DNA from: a virus
DNA length: 64,000 nucleotides
Reading direction: 5' to 3' (one strand)
Virus record (IMG/VR): IMGVR_UViG_3300044716_000883
Coordinates: 1 to 64,000 of that record
Shown: positions 63,012-64,000 of the stretch, in pieces
Layout: each line of letters begins with the position of its first letter
Position numbering within the stretch: the first letter of the stretch is position 1
The notes under the pieces: model-generated
The model's database searches: none
What the model was told of the DNA's origin: nothing
The model's input: the letters and a program-made list of their open reading frames with translations, nothing else
Position numbers and translations under genes: made by a program

Positions 63012-63019
63012 TATATTTA
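63012..63019 (+). promoter_or_regulatory. TATATTTA promoter-like box
   Basis: Immediately after GGGAAAGCACA; the next gene's ATG is 16 nt downstream. Confidence 0.45.
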
Positions 63020-63035
63020 TATATAAACATATATT

Positions 63036-63233
63036 ATGAGATACAAAAATAACGTATTAGATAAATTAACACAATTAGAATCTACTATTACTAAAATTCA
63101 ATTCCAAGTAAATAGAGGAATGGATCAAGATCAAATTTTAGAGTCTATTGAAGATTTAAAAGAACAAGTAGAAAAAACACGTGAAATGATTTCTTTAGAA
63201 GGAGATGATTTTGCACAACAATTCGCTAGATAA
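63036..63233 (+). CDS. Small coiled-coil protein
   Basis: A 65-aa protein with heptad-like repeats (VLDKLTQLESTITKIQFQV; ILESIEDLKEQVEKTREMI). It lies three genes from the gp55-like sigma factor with matching codon use. Function unknown. Confidence 0.55.
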   Translation: MRYKNNVLDKLTQLESTITKIQFQVNRGMDQDQILESIEDLKEQVEKTREMISLEGDDFAQQFAR

Positions 63234-63235
63234 TT

Positions 63236-63508
63236 ATGTGGTTAACATTATTAATTGTACATATTGTTGAGTTAGCTGTAGTTGGTGGTATATTACTAAT
63301 TAGACGTAATGCTGCGCTTGAAAAAGCAGTTGTTGAACAACGTCAATATATTGATGCTATTAGTATTATAATTGCTAATTCGGATGCTAAATTAAAGGAA
63401 TTAGATATTCAAGGTGCATTTGAAGCAGATGATGAAGTAGGAACATTCTTTAATAATTTAAAGGAAATCCAAACCATCATAAGTGATTTTAATAATTCTA
63501 GAAACTAG
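63236..63508 (+). CDS. Membrane-anchored hypothetical protein
   Basis: A 90-aa protein with an N-terminal transmembrane helix (LTLLIVHIVELAVVGGILLI) followed by a long charged helix (RRNAALEKAVVEQRQYIDA) facing the cytoplasm or periplasm. No family recognised. Confidence 0.55.
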   Translation: MWLTLLIVHIVELAVVGGILLIRRNAALEKAVVEQRQYIDAISIIIANSDAKLKELDIQGAFEADDEVGTFFNNLKEIQTIISDFNNSRN

Positions 63509-63561
63509 TTTGGTTACGTAACTTTCCTTCCATATATTGGGAGTAAAATTAGGAAATCACT

Positions 63562-64000
63562 ATGTCATATTATGATAATTACGGTGCTGATATTTTCGCC
63601 GATGATGATAAATTAGCACTTACTAAACGAGGTAAACCGCGTAAGCGTAAACCAAAAGAACCTCGTATTTATTTCACTCAAGATACTGAAGACGCTATTG
63701 TAGAATATTTAGCTTGTATTGATCAAGCTGAACGTAATCGCATTTATAACGACCGTATTGAATATGGTTTTTATAAACTGTCCGAAAACATTATCCATAC
63801 ATTTAAGTTCTACTACACTGATACTGATACTATTGAGGAATTAAAGCACGAGGTAATTACATTCCTACTCGAAAAACTCCACTTATATAAACCTGAGAAG
63901 GGTAAAGCATTCTCTTATTTTGGTACTATTGCCAAACGCTATCTTATTGTATATAATGAAAATAACTACAAGAAACTTCAAGAAAAAGTTGATGTAGATG
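63562..64000 (+). CDS. Late-transcription sigma factor, gp55-like (partial, 5' part)
   Basis: The 146 visible residues start MSYYDNYGADIFADDDKLAL, then a basic linker, then IYFTQDTEDAIVEYLACID and ITFLLEKLHLYKPEKGKAFSYFGTIAKRYLIV. The last segment matches the sigma region 2-type helix of T4 gp55 proteins (K-GKA-SYF---A+RY). In T4 this protein with the gp45 clamp directs late promoters. The gene runs off the right edge. Confidence 0.85.
   Translation, partial: MSYYDNYGADIFADDDKLALTKRGKPRKRKPKEPRIYFTQDTEDAIVEYLACIDQAERNRIYNDRIEYGFYKLSENIIHTFKFYYTDTDTIEELKHEVITFLLEKLHLYKPEKGKAFSYFGTIAKRYLIVYNENNYKKLQEKVDVD

Noticed and set aside
1-64000. Insertion sequences, integrase or attachment sites
   Set aside because: No transposase or integrase motifs, long terminal repeats or att-like duplications seen in the window.

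Overview
The window is a contiguous piece of a large lytic phage genome. The lineage is T4-like: a family B DNA polymerase (gp43 type), sliding clamp (gp45), clamp loader (gp44 and gp62), and the start of a late sigma factor (gp55 type) are all present. The host is most likely a member of the Bacteroidota. The DNA is clearly AT-rich. Start codons follow A-rich leaders such as AAATTAAAAGTTATG rather than Shine-Dalgarno sequences. Several promoters match TTTG-N19/20-TANNTTTR. The signal peptides, lipoboxes, a DUF4494-like protein and possible T9SS-type C-terminal domains are also typical of that phylum. Every gene I can support lies on the + strand.

Layout. 0-6 kb: 7-deazaguanine and nucleotide metabolism (QueE, FolE, a phosphoribosyltransferase, a dCTP deaminase/dUTPase-like protein), then a fused beta-propeller/GT25 protein, a TPR protein and a possible structural protein. 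6-15.4 kb: replication core (polymerase, clamp, clamp loader, Cas4-like nuclease) interleaved with a chaperone block (Hsp20, GroES, full-length GroEL). 15.4-28.9 kb: a long operon of glycosyltransferases, two NDP-sugar epimerases, a PLP aminotransferase, methyltransferases and an LpxA-like acyltransferase, probably for making and attaching a phage-specified glycan. 28.9-31.7 kb: ClpP and conserved small phage proteins.

31.7-33.3 kb is an RNA cluster: tRNA-Glu, -Thr, -Ser, -Gln and -Leu, an oversized tRNA-like element, a structured spacer, and a tmRNA with an ANEYALAA tag. The tRNAs all have U34 and read A-ending codons, matching the AT-rich genes. 33.3-43.2 kb holds mostly exported proteins: CsgG-like, dockerin/cohesin/C-type-lectin proteins, three lipoproteins, beta-barrel candidates, and holin-like membrane proteins.

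43.2-61.7 kb is an accessory region of many short genes. Recognisable ones include a metallophosphatase, a secreted DNA/RNA endonuclease, an AdoMet-decarboxylase-like protein, a DUF932 protein, a SWIM zinc finger, two multi-AT-hook proteins and an EF-hand protein. Here and at a few places upstream I find about 29 copies of a two-part promoter-like motif, GGCARRR, then 8-9 nt, then TANATTYA, usually just before a gene and often directly after the preceding stop codon. Several copies sit inside terminator-like hairpins. This looks like a phage-specific early or middle transcription system and is the main unusual finding. 61.2-64 kb holds a relatively GC-rich untranslated stretch, small membrane proteins, a tandem-repeat protein, a G-quadruplex-capable tract and the 5' part of the late sigma factor gene.
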